A stretch of 64,000 bases of DNA from CADEFX01 sp050260355 (GTDB taxonomy: Bacteria; Pseudomonadota; Alphaproteobacteria; Rhizobiales; Hyphomicrobiaceae). This document shows positions 1-9,900 of this stretch, piece after piece (the first letter of the stretch is position 1; each line of letters starts with the position of its first letter). The notes under the pieces were generated by a model. It worked only from the letters and a program-made list of their open reading frames with translations. It was not told where the DNA came from and did no database searches. The stretch spans positions 1-64,000 of the forward strand of contig JBLNBZ010000143.1 in the NCBI GenBank assembly GCA_050260355.1. The letters run 5' to 3'. The translations under genes and the position numbers were made by a program.

Positions 1-1032
1 ACGCCGGCGCACGCTGTCATCAATTTGGCCGTCGAGCAGTGCAGGCGCGACCGGCTTGCGCGCCGCTTCGACAAGCTCGCCAATGCCGTCTTGCGCCGTG
101 TCGCGGCTGAAGGCCCTGCCATTCGCGATTCTCTCGACGCCCCCCGCCTCGATATTCCGGCTTGGCTGTGGCGCCGGTGGTCGGCTGCTTACGGAGAGCC
201 CGTTGCGCGGCGCATCGCCGAGGCGAGCCTGCGCGAGGCGCCTCTCGACGTGACGGTCAAGGACGATGCGGCCGGCTGGGCCGAGCGGCTCCACGGCCAC
301 GTGGTGTCGGGCGCCAGCATTCGGCTGCTCGAGCCGGGGCGCATCGAGGAGCTGCCCGGCTACGAGGATGGTGCGTGGTGGGTGCAGGACGCGGCCGCGG
401 CCCTGCCGGCTCGGCTGCTGGGCTCCGTCAGAGGCCTGCGCGTCGCCGATCTGTGCGCCGCGCCCGGCGGGAAGACAGCGCAGCTCGCCTCGGCCGGCGC
501 CATGGTGACGGCCGTCGATGCTTCGGCGAAGCGGCTAGCCGTGTTGCGCCAGAACGTGCGCCGCTTGCGGCTCGAGGCCAGCGTCGACGTCGTGGAGGCC
601 GACGTTGGGAGCTGGAGCCCGGCGCAGCGCTTCGATGTCGTCCTTCTCGATGCGCCTTGCACCGCGACGGGCACGCTGCGGCGGCATCCGGATATCCTGC
701 GGCTGAAGAGCGAGGAGGACGTGAGCCGGCTCGCCGCGCTGCAGGCGCGGCTGCTGCGCCGGGCGGCGGATCTGGTCGCGCCCGGCGGGACGCTGATCTA
801 CTGCACGTGCTCGCTGCAGCCGGAGGAGGGCGAGCAGCAGGTCGAGGGCTTCCTGGAGAGCCATCGCGATTACGCCCGTGCGGCCGTAGATCCGAGTGAG
901 CTCGGCGGGGCGGCGGAGTGGATCTCCCCGGCGGGTGACGTGCGCACGCTGCCGCATCACCTGTCGCTCGAGCACCCCGATCTGTCCGGTATGGACGGAT
1001 TCTACGCGGCCCGGCTCAAGCGCGCGCCCTGA
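1..1032 (+). CDS. rsmB: 16S rRNA (cytosine-967-C5)-methyltransferase, 5' end cut by window
   Basis: SAM-dependent methyltransferase that modifies 16S rRNA at C967. The frame is open from base 1, so the start lies outside; the TTG at 25 is not a credible start because NusB-like sequence runs through it (HAVINLAVEQC, then FDKLANAVLRR). About 343 residues are visible, so roughly the first 90 are missing compared with usual length. The methyltransferase half shows the SAM-binding motif DLCAAPGGKTAQLA, the cysteine motif DAPCTATGTLRRHPD, and the second cysteine motif YCTCSLQPEEGEQQ, the paired cysteines expected of RNA m5C methyltransferases. The family and C-terminal half are clear. RsmF is unlikely because of the NusB-like N-terminal part. 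The gene precedes a heparinase-like gene and purH, an order I recall as common in Rhizobiales. Confidence 0.95.
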   Translation, partial: TPAHAVINLAVEQCRRDRLARRFDKLANAVLRRVAAEGPAIRDSLDAPRLDIPAWLWRRWSAAYGEPVARRIAEASLREAPLDVTVKDDAAGWAERLHGHVVSGASIRLLEPGRIEELPGYEDGAWWVQDAAAALPARLLGSVRGLRVADLCAAPGGKTAQLASAGAMVTAVDASAKRLAVLRQNVRRLRLEASVDVVEADVGSWSPAQRFDVVLLDAPCTATGTLRRHPDILRLKSEEDVSRLAALQARLLRRAADLVAPGGTLIYCTCSLQPEEGEQQVEGFLESHRDYARAAVDPSELGGAAEWISPAGDVRTLPHHLSLEHPDLSGMDGFYAARLKRAP

Positions 1033-1105
1033 GCGCGAGGAGTTGCCCCCAGGCAAGCGACGACGGCAGCTTGTGCCTTAAGGGTGCGCGGAGTATCGAG
1101 GCAGC

Positions 1106-2878
1106 ATGGGGTGGCCTTTGCGACGGCTCAGCGGTGCATTCCGGTCCGACGCGCCGTTTTCGGCGGCGGCGGGAACGGCGACGGCCTCCCTCACCCTGTC
1201 GGAGCGCGCGACGCTGGCCAAACTGTCGGCCAATCGGGCCCGTCGCGCGGTTGTCGCGCGGGCGCTGCGGTCGGCGGCGTTGCGCTGGTGGCTTGCTCCG
1301 CCTGTCGCCGACGAGCTGCTGATCGTACCGCCGGATCTGCGCACGCCTGATCCGAGCTTCCTGACCGAGCTGGCGGCCGGCCAGCTCGGCTTGGGCGGGT
1401 CGGTTGCCAGTCTGCACGGCCGCTCACCGTTTCTCCTCCCGGCGCCGAGCCCGGCCTGGGCGCGCGAGCTGCACGGCTTCGGCTGGTTGCGTCACTTGAG
1501 ATGCGGCCCCGACGGGGAGGCACGCGCAATCGCCCGGCGGCTCGCAGGCGACTGGCTCACCTTGAAGCGGCAAAGGGCAGGGATTCCGTTCGAGCCGCAG
1601 GTCGTCGCGCGACGTATCATCTCCTGGCTCGGCCACGCGGACCTGCTGCTCGAGGACAGCGATCCGCGGTTCTATGCAGCCGCCGCGGACTGCCTCGGCG
1701 GCGAGGTTCAGTTCCTGGCCGGCATCTGGGGCAATGCCCATGCCGGATATCCGCGGCTCGTGTGCCTGGCGGGCCTCCTGTTTGCGGCGCTGTGCGTTGC
1801 CGGTCAGGATCGCCGGCTCGAGCGCACAGAGCGGCTGTTCGTCGACGAGCTCGGCCGTCAGATCCTGGCCGACGGCGGTCACGTGAGCCGCAATCCCGGC
1901 GTGCCGGTGCAATTGCTGCTCGATTTCCTGCCGCTGCGGCAGTGCTATGCAGCGCGCGAGCTGCCGGCGCCGGATGCGTTCCACGAGGCCATGGATCGCA
2001 TGATCTCGTTCCTCGAATACATGCGGCGCGGCGATGGAGCGCTGGCGCGCTTCAACGGGATGAGCCGCACGGAGGCCGATGCGCTGGCGACCGTGCTGGG
2101 GTACGTCGACTCGACCGCCGTTCCGCTCGCGCAAGCACCGGTCTCTCGCTACGAGCGCCTGGAGCGGGGGCAAACCGTTGTCATCGTTGATGTGGGTCCT
2201 CCGCCGCCTCTGGAGCTTGCCGCGGAGGCGCAAGCGGGCTGTCTGTCTTTCGAGATGAGCGTTGGGCCGCACGCCCTGCTGGTCAACGGCGGCGCGCCGG
2301 GCCCCGCGCACGAGCGCCATCGCGCCTTGGCGCGCGCCACAGCCAGTCACAACACGCTCTGCCTCAGCAACACCTCATCGTCGCGCCTCGTGCGTGCGCG
2401 GCTGCTCGAGCAGGTGACGGGATCGCCGCCGCTGCGGCTTCCCCAGTCCGTGGACTCGGAGCTGACCGAGGACGACGGTACGCTTGTGCTCGAATGCAGG
2501 CACGACGGATATCTCGAGCAGTTTGGGCTGCTCCACACGCGCCGGCTCTCGCTCAGCAGCGACGGACTGCGGTTCGAAGGCGTTGATATGCTCGGGCCGG
2601 AAAGCGGCGTGCTGCGCCTCAAGCGCGACGTTCCATTTGCCATTCATTTCCATCTGCCCTGCGAGGTCGTCTGCCGATCGACCGGGTCGGCGGGTACGGC
2701 CGAGATCGAGGCCGGGGCTGACTGCCGGTGGCGCTTCGTGGCGGCGGGCGCGCGCCTGTCGATCGAGCAGGGCCAGGATTTCGCCCATTTTTCCGGCCCG
2801 CAACGCTCCATGCAGATCGTCCTGCGCGGGGCTTGCCCGGGCGAAAGCATCGTTTCCTGGCGCCTCGAGAAGATCTGA
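1106..2878 (+). CDS. Heparinase II/III family protein
   Basis: A 590-residue protein. The N-terminal half is a helical (alpha/alpha toroid) region and the C-terminal half a beta-rich heparinase II/III-like domain, with the characteristic stretch HALLVNGGAPGPAHERHR followed by ARATASHNTLCLSN. Characterised relatives are polysaccharide lyases acting on uronic-acid polymers, but the alphaproteobacterial branch next to rsmB and purH has no proven substrate that I know of. No signal peptide is visible, so export is uncertain. The ATG start lies 73 bases after rsmB, with a GAGG motif seven bases upstream. It probably forms one transcription unit with rsmB. Family assignment is firm; substrate is unknown. 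Confidence 0.85.
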   Translation: MGWPLRRLSGAFRSDAPFSAAAGTATASLTLSERATLAKLSANRARRAVVARALRSAALRWWLAPPVADELLIVPPDLRTPDPSFLTELAAGQLGLGGSVASLHGRSPFLLPAPSPAWARELHGFGWLRHLRCGPDGEARAIARRLAGDWLTLKRQRAGIPFEPQVVARRIISWLGHADLLLEDSDPRFYAAAADCLGGEVQFLAGIWGNAHAGYPRLVCLAGLLFAALCVAGQDRRLERTERLFVDELGRQILADGGHVSRNPGVPVQLLLDFLPLRQCYAARELPAPDAFHEAMDRMISFLEYMRRGDGALARFNGMSRTEADALATVLGYVDSTAVPLAQAPVSRYERLERGQTVVIVDVGPPPPLELAAEAQAGCLSFEMSVGPHALLVNGGAPGPAHERHRALARATASHNTLCLSNTSSSRLVRARLLEQVTGSPPLRLPQSVDSELTEDDGTLVLECRHDGYLEQFGLLHTRRLSLSSDGLRFEGVDMLGPESGVLRLKRDVPFAIHFHLPCEVVCRSTGSAGTAEIEAGADCRWRFVAAGARLSIEQGQDFAHFSGPQRSMQIVLRGACPGESIVSWRLEKI

Positions 2879-2990
2879 CGCGCCGGCGGCGACGCGCCCG
2901 TGTATCTTCTCCACAGCATGAGATTTCGCCGCGATCCGATCTGTGCTAACCGGCCCGCATGCAACAGCCGCGCAGCCCAAAGATCACCTC

Positions 2991-4580
2991 ATGAGCATGC
3001 CCAATCCGATCAGGCGCGCCCTGATCTCCGTCTCCGACAAGACCGGCCTCGTCGAGTTTGCGCGCAAGCTTGCGGATGCCGGCATCGAGATCCTGTCGAC
3101 CGGCGGCACGGCCGGCGCTCTCAAGCAGGCCGGGATCGCCGTCAAGGACGTGTCCGAGCACACCGGGTTCCCCGAGATGATGGACGGGCGCCTCAAAACG
3201 CTGCATCCCAAGGTGCATGGCGGACTGCTCGCCGTGCGCGGCAACGCGGAGCATGCCCAGGCTGCCCAGTCGCACGGTATCGCGCCGATCGACTTGCTGG
3301 TCGTGAACCTCTACCCGTTCGAGGCCACCGTCGCGAAGGGCGCGGCCTTCGACGACTGCATCGAGAACATCGATATCGGCGGACCGGCCATGATCCGCGG
3401 CGCCGCCAAGAACCATGCGGGGGTCACGGTCGTCGTCGAGCCCGACGACTATGCGGCCGTGCTCGATGACATGGCGGCCAACGGCGGGGCGACATCGCAG
3501 GCCTTGCGGCGGCGCCTCGCGGCGAAGGCCTACGCCAGAACGGCTGCCTACGACGCGGCGATCAGCAACTGGCTCGCTGCGCAGGCGGGAGTCGACACAC
3601 CGGCCTATCGCGCGTTCGGCGGCAGGCTGGCGCAGGAGCTGCGCTACGGCGAGAACCCGCACCAGCGCGCCGCCTTCTATGTCACCGGGGAGAAGCGCTT
3701 CGGCGTTGTCACGGCGCGCCAGCATCAGGGCAAGGAGCTATCCTACAACAACCTGAACGATACCGACGCCGCGTTCGAGCTGGCGGCGGAGTTCGACCCC
3801 GCGGCGGGGCCGGCCGTCGCCATCATCAAGCATGCCAACCCGTGCGGCGTCGCGGTGGCCTCATCGCCGGTCGAGGCCTATCTGCAGGCGCTGAAGTGCG
3901 ATCCCGTCAGCGCCTTCGGCGGCATCATCGCGCTCAATTGCACGATCGATGCGGCGGCAGCCGAGGAGATCACCAAGATCTTCACCGAGGTGGTGATCGC
4001 GCCCGATGCCACCGACGAGGCGAAGGCGATCTTCGCCCGCAAGAAGAACCTGCGGCTACTGACGACCGGCGGCCTGCCCGATCCTCGCGCTCAGGGATTG
4101 ACTGTGCGCTCCGTCGCCGGCGGGCTGCTCGTGCAGTCGCGCGACAATGGCGTGGTGGATGATCTCGCGCTCAAGGTGGTCAGCAAGCGCCAGCCGACCG
4201 CGCAGGAGCTCGCCGACCTGAAGTTCGCCTTCCGCGTCGCCAAGCACGTGAAGTCCAATGCCATCGTCTACGCCCGCAACGGCGCGACCGTAGGCATCGG
4301 CGCCGGACAGATGAGCCGGGTCGACTCTGCCCGCATCGCAGCCTGGAAATCGGCCGAGGCCGCCAAGGCGGCGGGTGGATCGGAGCCACTGGCCAAAGAT
4401 TCGGTCGTTGCCTCCGACGCGTTCTTCCCGTTCGCCGACGGCCTGCTGGCGGCGGCAGAGGCCGGAGCTACGGCCGTGATCCAGCCGGGCGGCTCCATGC
4501 GCGACGACGAGGTCATCAAAGCTGCCGATGAGAAGGGGCTGGCCATGGTGCTGACCGGCATGCGGCATTTCCGGCATTGA
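2991..4580 (+). CDS. purH: Bifunctional AICAR transformylase/IMP cyclohydrolase
   Basis: Catalyses the last two steps of de novo IMP synthesis: formylation of AICAR with 10-formyl-THF, then ring closure. The 529-residue protein has the N-terminal cyclohydrolase (MGS-like) domain with STGGTA and [14 protein letters not shown]. The transformylase domain has [12 protein letters not shown], the catalytic-site stretch [17 protein letters not shown] and [11 protein letters not shown]. The ATG at 2991 is preferred over an in-frame GTG at 2943 because family similarity begins just after it ([13 protein letters not shown]); the extra 16 residues of the longer form look non-coding. The ribosome binding site is weak. 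Length and all core motifs are typical, so the gene appears intact. Confidence 0.97.
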   Translation: MSMPNPIRRALISVSDKTGLVEFARKLADAGIEILSTGGTAGALKQAGIAVKDVSEHTGFPEMMDGRLKTLHPKVHGGLLAVRGNAEHAQAAQSHGIAPIDLLVVNLYPFEATVAKGAAFDDCIENIDIGGPAMIRGAAKNHAGVTVVVEPDDYAAVLDDMAANGGATSQALRRRLAAKAYARTAAYDAAISNWLAAQAGVDTPAYRAFGGRLAQELRYGENPHQRAAFYVTGEKRFGVVTARQHQGKELSYNNLNDTDAAFELAAEFDPAAGPAVAIIKHANPCGVAVASSPVEAYLQALKCDPVSAFGGIIALNCTIDAAAAEEITKIFTEVVIAPDATDEAKAIFARKKNLRLLTTGGLPDPRAQGLTVRSVAGGLLVQSRDNGVVDDLALKVVSKRQPTAQELADLKFAFRVAKHVKSNAIVYARNGATVGIGAGQMSRVDSARIAAWKSAEAAKAAGGSEPLAKDSVVASDAFFPFADGLLAAAEAGATAVIQPGGSMRDDEVIKAADEKGLAMVLTGMRHFRH

Positions 4581-4596
4581 AGGCGGTCGGGTGACC

Positions 4597-5106
4597 ATGA
4601 GCCGGTCCGCCTGTCCCATCACGCTGCGGCCCGCAACACCCGGCGACCGCTTCCTGATCCGGCGCTGGCTGGGCGAGCCGGAGGTCGAGGCGGCATGGGG
4701 CAACAAAGCCAGCGCGGAGGCGGAGATCGCGCTCGCCATGGAAAGCCCGTCCGCGCTCTGCCGCGTCATCGAGTCCGGCGGCGAGGCCATCGGCTACGGG
4801 CACGCGGTCGATGCCGGCGTCTGGGGCGATCCGCTGCCGCCGGAGCTGCCGGCCGGCTGCTGGGACGTCGACCTCTTCGTCGCCTCCGCCGCGCATCGCG
4901 AGGGCGATTGCGAGCGGCAAGCGTTGCGCGAGCTGAGCGATGAGGTGTTCGGCACGACCCTGGCCGTCGCCTGCTGCCATTTCGTGTCGGTGAGGAACGA
5001 GGGCGCGGTGCGCGCATCGGAGCGCGCCGGCTTTCGCTGGCTGCGCATCTGGCAGGACCCGATCTTCGGTCCCTGCTGGGTGCTGCTGAAGGACAGGCCT
5101 CGTTAG
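4597..5106 (+). CDS. GNAT family N-acetyltransferase
   Basis: A 169-residue single-domain acetyltransferase. It opens with [18 protein letters not shown], the usual first strand and helix of GNAT proteins, has the central WDVDLFVA strand, and ends with [16 protein letters not shown], the typical GNAT C-terminal GF motif. The overall pattern resembles the aminoglycoside 6'-acetyltransferase-like branch, but the normal acyl-CoA-binding loop is weak here ([16 protein letters not shown]). The acceptor cannot be read from the sequence. The start is either ATG 4597 or GTG 4591; AGGCGG at 4581-4586 fits the ATG better. It begins 16 bases after purH and is probably co-transcribed. Confidence 0.75.
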   Translation: MSRSACPITLRPATPGDRFLIRRWLGEPEVEAAWGNKASAEAEIALAMESPSALCRVIESGGEAIGYGHAVDAGVWGDPLPPELPAGCWDVDLFVASAAHREGDCERQALRELSDEVFGTTLAVACCHFVSVRNEGAVRASERAGFRWLRIWQDPIFGPCWVLLKDRPR

Positions 5107-5217
5107 CGGCCTTCCGACGTGGGGAGGTGATCGAACGCTCCGGCCGGTTCCATCGCTTCGCTCCGCCGCGTGCGCGGCTGCGCTCAACGATGAAACCGGG
5201 TAACCTCGAGCCCGAAT

Positions 5218-5264
5218 AGTGTCAGGGATGTTGCCGGTCCAAAGTGTCAGGAATGTACCCGGTC
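5218..5264. repeat. Imperfect 22-base direct repeat
   Basis: Two copies, at 5218-5239 and 5243-5264, share 19 of 22 positions. Both read AGTGTCAGG, then ATGT, then CCGGTC, with a 25-base period. They lie in a gene-free stretch. Similar TGTCAGG...CCGGTC sequences occur, as far as I recall, at ends of some transposable elements in Rhizobiales, so this may be a relic of an insertion. No transposase remnant is visible. Confidence 0.5.
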
Positions 5265-5505
5265 GTTCGCGAGAAACACCTCCACCCCGGCCCTCCCCCT
5301 TCACAAGCATTGAGTGCCGCATCTCCTCATGGTCCTCGCACGTCCAGGGCGCGAAGCCCTCTGCCCACGGGAGAGGGGAAGCTGCGTCGATGCGAACGAA
5401 AGCCGCGCGAGGGCATTTCGCAATCGCACGGACGCGAGCTCCCTCGCCCTCGCGCGGGAGTGGGAGGCAGGCATGGGCTCGGCTCGAGCGGAAATCGCGA
5501 CCAGT
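5265..5505. other. Gene-free stretch with GC-rich dyads
   Basis: Together with the repeat above this makes about 400 bases without a credible gene between the acetyltransferase and the convergent MFS transporter. Two interrupted palindromes stand out: 5357-5377 (CCCTCT...AGAGGG around CCC/GGG) and about 5439-5466 (CTCCCTC...GGGAGTGGGAG). They resemble the short palindromic intergenic repeats common in high-GC Proteobacteria. Either could act as a bidirectional terminator, although no T-run follows. Confidence 0.45.
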
Positions 5506-6891
5506 CTAACGCGAGCGCACGGGGAGCATCAGCAGCATGCCGGTGATCAGGAAGCCGGCGATCACGGTCATGCCGGCGCGCTGGCTCTCCGTGAGGGCCG
5601 TAACGGTGGCGACCAGGAACGGCGCAGCGAATGCGGTGACCTTGCCGGAGAAAGCGAACAGGCCGAAGAACTGGGTCATCTTGTCGGGCGGCGCGAGGTG
5701 TGCGAGCAGCGACCGGCTTGCGGCCTGGACCGGTGCAGCGACAACTCCGATCAGCATCGCGAAACCGAGATAGATGAGCTCGCCGATCGAGGAGAACGGC
5801 CGCGATCCCGCCTCCTTGAGCGGCACGTCGAGGCTGAAGAGGACGTGCGTCTTGGACACCGACAGAATGCCGATGGCTCCGGCCAGCAGAATGACGAGCG
5901 AGACCAGGATGACGCGCTTCGACCCCCAGCGGTCGTCGAGGAAGCCGCCGATGACCGCGCCGATGGCTCCCGTCAGAGTCAGGATGATGCCGAATAGCCC
6001 GAGCTCGAAGGCCTGCCAGCCGAACACGCTCGATCCGTAGATGCCGCCGAAGGCGAAGATCGCGGACAGGCCGTCCACGTAGATCGCGCGCGCCAGCAGG
6101 AACAGCATCATGTCGCGATGCCTCGGCAGATCGCGCAGGGTGGCGAGCAGCTCGGTCACCGGTGAGTGGCGCGCTGCCGTCGTGGCGGGCGCCCGCACAT
6201 CCGGGACGAACAGGAAGAACGGGATCATGAAGATCAGGTACCAGGCTGCCGAGAACGGCCCGACCAGCCTGTCGCTCTCGCGTGCGCCGCCATCGAGATG
6301 CAACAGCGGGTCCAGGCCGAGCAGCGTCTTGCCCGTGGCCGGATTGGTGACGATCAGGCCGGCCATCAGCGCCAGGCTGATGAGCCCGCCGGCATAGCCG
6401 ACGCCCCAGCCGATTCCCGACAGCCGCCCGATCTGGCTCTGCGGCACGAGGGTCGGCATGATGGAGTTCGTGAATACGGTCGTGAACTCGGCGGCGATCG
6501 TCGCCACGACGAAGGACAACACGATCAGCCACAGCGCGAGCCCCGTGCTGTTGGGCTTGGCAAGCCAGAGGGCCGCCATGCCGCCTGCGAGCACGAGCGA
6601 GAACAGCGCGATCCACGGCTTGCGGCGCCCGCGCCCATCCGCGAGCGCACCGAGCAGCGGGCTGCCGATCGCGATCAGGATGCCGGCCACAGCCGCGCCG
6701 TAACCCCAAATCGCCTGTCCGCGTGCGGCGTCGCCCACCACCACGTTGGCGAAATAGGGCGCGAACAGGAATGTGAGGATCAGCGTGTAGTAGGGCTGCG
6801 CGGCCCAGTCGAACAGCACCCATCCCGCCAGGGCGCGCCGCGGCGCCGCGGGCCGCTCCTCTGCCGCGGCCGAGATCGTTGCCGTCGCCAA
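5506..6891 (-). CDS. MFS transporter, UMF1/Atg22-like
   Basis: A 461-residue integral membrane protein with about 12 hydrophobic segments. The opening LAGWVLFDWAAQPYYTLILT matches the N-terminus of the UMF1 (vacuole effluxer Atg22-like) branch of MFS carriers. Further signatures are GALADGRGRRKPWI in the loop between helices 2 and 3, and RLSGIGWGVGYAGGL. The substrate is not identifiable. The frame is open much further upstream, into the glutamate dehydrogenase gene, but that extension is arginine-rich shadow sequence. The TTG at 6891 with AAGGGGG five bases upstream is the best start. It begins 35 bases after the glutamate dehydrogenase stop on the same strand, so the two may be co-transcribed; one possibility is export of an amino acid or breakdown product. 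Confidence 0.85.
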   Translation of the reverse strand: MATATISAAAEERPAAPRRALAGWVLFDWAAQPYYTLILTFLFAPYFANVVVGDAARGQAIWGYGAAVAGILIAIGSPLLGALADGRGRRKPWIALFSLVLAGGMAALWLAKPNSTGLALWLIVLSFVVATIAAEFTTVFTNSIMPTLVPQSQIGRLSGIGWGVGYAGGLISLALMAGLIVTNPATGKTLLGLDPLLHLDGGARESDRLVGPFSAAWYLIFMIPFFLFVPDVRAPATTAARHSPVTELLATLRDLPRHRDMMLFLLARAIYVDGLSAIFAFGGIYGSSVFGWQAFELGLFGIILTLTGAIGAVIGGFLDDRWGSKRVILVSLVILLAGAIGILSVSKTHVLFSLDVPLKEAGSRPFSSIGELIYLGFAMLIGVVAAPVQAASRSLLAHLAPPDKMTQFFGLFAFSGKVTAFAAPFLVATVTALTESQRAGMTVIAGFLITGMLLMLPVRSR

Positions 6892-6926
6892 GCCATCCCC
6901 CTTGGTCCTGCTTGCCCGTGCTGACC

Positions 6927-9900
6927 CTACTGGGTGCGGGCAATATCCGCCAATCGTGTGGCGGCGACGGTAAGCCGCGACACCGTCAGCTCCGGTGCGG
7001 CCATGATGTCGCGCAAATCCTGCTCGGCCGCGAGGATGCGGTCCGGCTGGCGTGCGGCCCATGCCTCGAGCCCGGTCTGCCCGCCTCCTGCGGTCGCGAG
7101 GGCCGCCAGGGTCATGTTGCGGCGGGCGTCGGCAAGCGCGCCCTCGGCGCCGGCGATGGCCAGGCGGTCGTAGTCGTCGGCCACCCTGATCTGCGATGTG
7201 CGCAAGAGGAGATCCTCCATGCTGAAGCGGTCGCCGATGGCGAGAAACGCGCGTGCCGCCTCTGCGATCGGACGACCCGAAGCGTGTCCGATGTCGACGA
7301 TGGCCGGTGCATCCTTCAGCACGATCAGGTGCGCGATGTCGGCCGCGACATCCGCGGGCACGGCATGGGCAACAAAGTCCGCCTCGAGGCTCTTGCATCT
7401 CTCGAGCGTGCGCGGCGTCGCGATGTCCGCGAATGCGCTGCGCAGCGATTCAAAGCCCGACTTGTAAAGGGCGATCGTATCGGTGAGGCTTGCACCCGGC
7501 GCCATGCGCCGCAGGAACCACGCGACGTTGCGGTTCAGCACCTGCTGCACGGCCCCGTAAAGGTCGAGCTGCGCAGCACCGGCGACCTTGCCGTCCAGCG
7601 CATCGAGCCTTCGCCACACGTCCGCAAGTGAGAAGACCGCGCGCACGGCCATGAACGCGTGCGCAGTCTCCGTGATCGGGCATGCGGCCTCCTCGGCGAG
7701 GCGCAACGGCGTTGCCGGGCCGCAGCGATTGATGATGCCGTTGGTGAGCGTGGTGGCGATGATCTCGCGCCGCAGCCGGTGCGCAGCAATGTCGCTCGCG
7801 AACCGCTCGCGCATTGCCGGCGGGAAATAGTCGTGCAGCAGCTCCTCCATGAACGGCTCGTCGGGCACCGCGCTCGCCAGCAGGTCGTGCAGCAGCGCGA
7901 TCTTGGCGTAGCTGAGCAGCACGCACAGCTCCGGCCGCAACATCCCGGCGCCGGCCTTGGTGCGCTGAGCGAGGTCGGTGTCCGACGGCAGACCCTCGAA
8001 AGCGCGGTCGAAAAGGCCGCGCCCCTCGAGATGGCGCATGAGACGCCCGTAGAAGCCTAGGTCGGCCGCGCTGCGGCGCTCGGCAATGCTGAGCGCCAGG
8101 GACTGCTGATAGTTGTTCCTGAGCACGGCCCGGGCCACGTCATCGGCCATGCCGGCGAGCAGCGGCTTGCGCGCATCCTCGCTGAGCCGGCCCGATTTGA
8201 CCGCCGGCCCGAGGGCGATCTTGATGTTCACCTCCTGGTCGGACGTGTTGACGCCGGCAGAATTGTCGATGAAGTCCGTGTTGATGCGGCCGCCGCGCGA
8301 CGCGAACTCCATGCGTCCGCGCTGCGTTACCCCGAGGTTGGCGCCTTCGCCGATCACCTTGGCGCGCACCTGGCTGGCGGTGATGCGCAGGGGATCGTTG
8401 CTGCGGTCGCCGACATCGAGGTCGGTCTCCGTGCTCGCCCGCACGTAAGTGCCGATGCCGCCGAACCAGAGCAGATCAGTCTTGGCCTGAAGCACGGCGC
8501 GGATGAGCTCGGCAGGCGTCACGGACTGAGCCTCGATGCCGAGCAGAGCGCGGATCTCCTGCGACAGCGGAATAGACTTGGCGGAGCGCGAGAAAACGCC
8601 GCCACCGCGCGAGATCTTCGCCTTGTCGTAGTCCTGCCAGCTCGATCGCGGCAGCTCGAACAGCCGCCGGCGCTCGGCAAGGCCGACCGCCGGATCGGGA
8701 TCGGGGTCGAGGAAGATGTCGCGATGGTCGAACGCCGCAACGAGCCTGATCGCCGGCGACAGCAGCATGCCGTTGCCGAACACATCGCCTGACATGTCGC
8801 CCACGCCGACGACAGTGAACGGCTGCGTCTGGATGTCGATGTCCATCTCCCGGAAGTGGCGCTTCACGCACTCCCATGCGCCGCGGGCGGTGATGGCCAT
8901 GCCCTTGTGGTCGTAACCGATCGAGCCGCCCGAGGCGAAGGCGTCGCCGAGCCAGAAGGCGTGCTCGGCCGCAATCGCATTGGCCGTATCGGAGAACGTG
9001 GCCGTGCCCTTGTCGGCGGCGACGACGAGATAGGGATCATTCGGGTCGTGGCGGACGACGCGCTGCGGGGGCACGACATTGCCGTCGACGATGTTGTCGG
9101 TGATGTCGAGCAGCGCCGAGATGAAGATGCGATAGGCGGCGGTGCCCTCCTTCTGCATCTCCTCGCGCGTGGCGTTGCGCGCGATGTGCTTGGGCAGGAA
9201 GCCGCCCTTGGCGCCGGCAGGCACGATGACCGCGTTCTTGACCTGCTGCGCCTTGGCAAGTCCCAGCACCTCGGTTCGGAAGTCCTGCGCCCGGTCGGAC
9301 CAGCGGATGCCGCCGCGCGCGATGGGAGCGAAGCGCAGATGCACGCCTTCAACGCGCGGGCTGTAAACCCAGATCTCGCGGAACGGCCTTGGATGGGGCG
9401 CCATCTCGAGGCTGCCGCTCTCCAGCTTGAATGCGATCGTCTCCGGCAGCGCGCCCGTGCTCGTACGCTGATAGTAGTTGGTGCGCACCGTTGCCGTGAT
9501 CAGGGCGAGCACATGGCGCAGGATGCGATCCTCGTCGAGGCTCTGCACGGTCGCCAAAGCTCCCTCAATGCGCGCCCGGACCGGCGCCTCGAGGGCCTTG
9601 CGCGCGTCGACGTCGAAAGGTGCGTCCGGATTGAACCGGATGTGGAAGAGCTCGATCAGGTCGCGCGCGACGCCGGCGTGGCGATTGAGCGTGTCGGCGA
9701 GGTAGCGAAGCCCGAACGGCGAGCCGAGCTGGCGCAGGAAGCTCGCGTAGGCGCGCAGCACGGCCGCTTCGCGCCAATCCGCGCCTGCCGATGTGACCAG
9801 GCGGTTGAAGTTGTCGTTGTCGGCATCGCCGCGGAATACGGCCAGGAAGCACTCCTCGATGCGCCGGTGCGCCGACGGATCGAGCGGAGAGCCGTCCGCG

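Noticed and set aside
6892..7398. N-terminal extension of the MFS transporter into glutamate dehydrogenase
   Set aside because: The added 169 codons are low-complexity arginine-rich sequence in another frame of gdhB; homology and a good ribosome binding site start at 6891.
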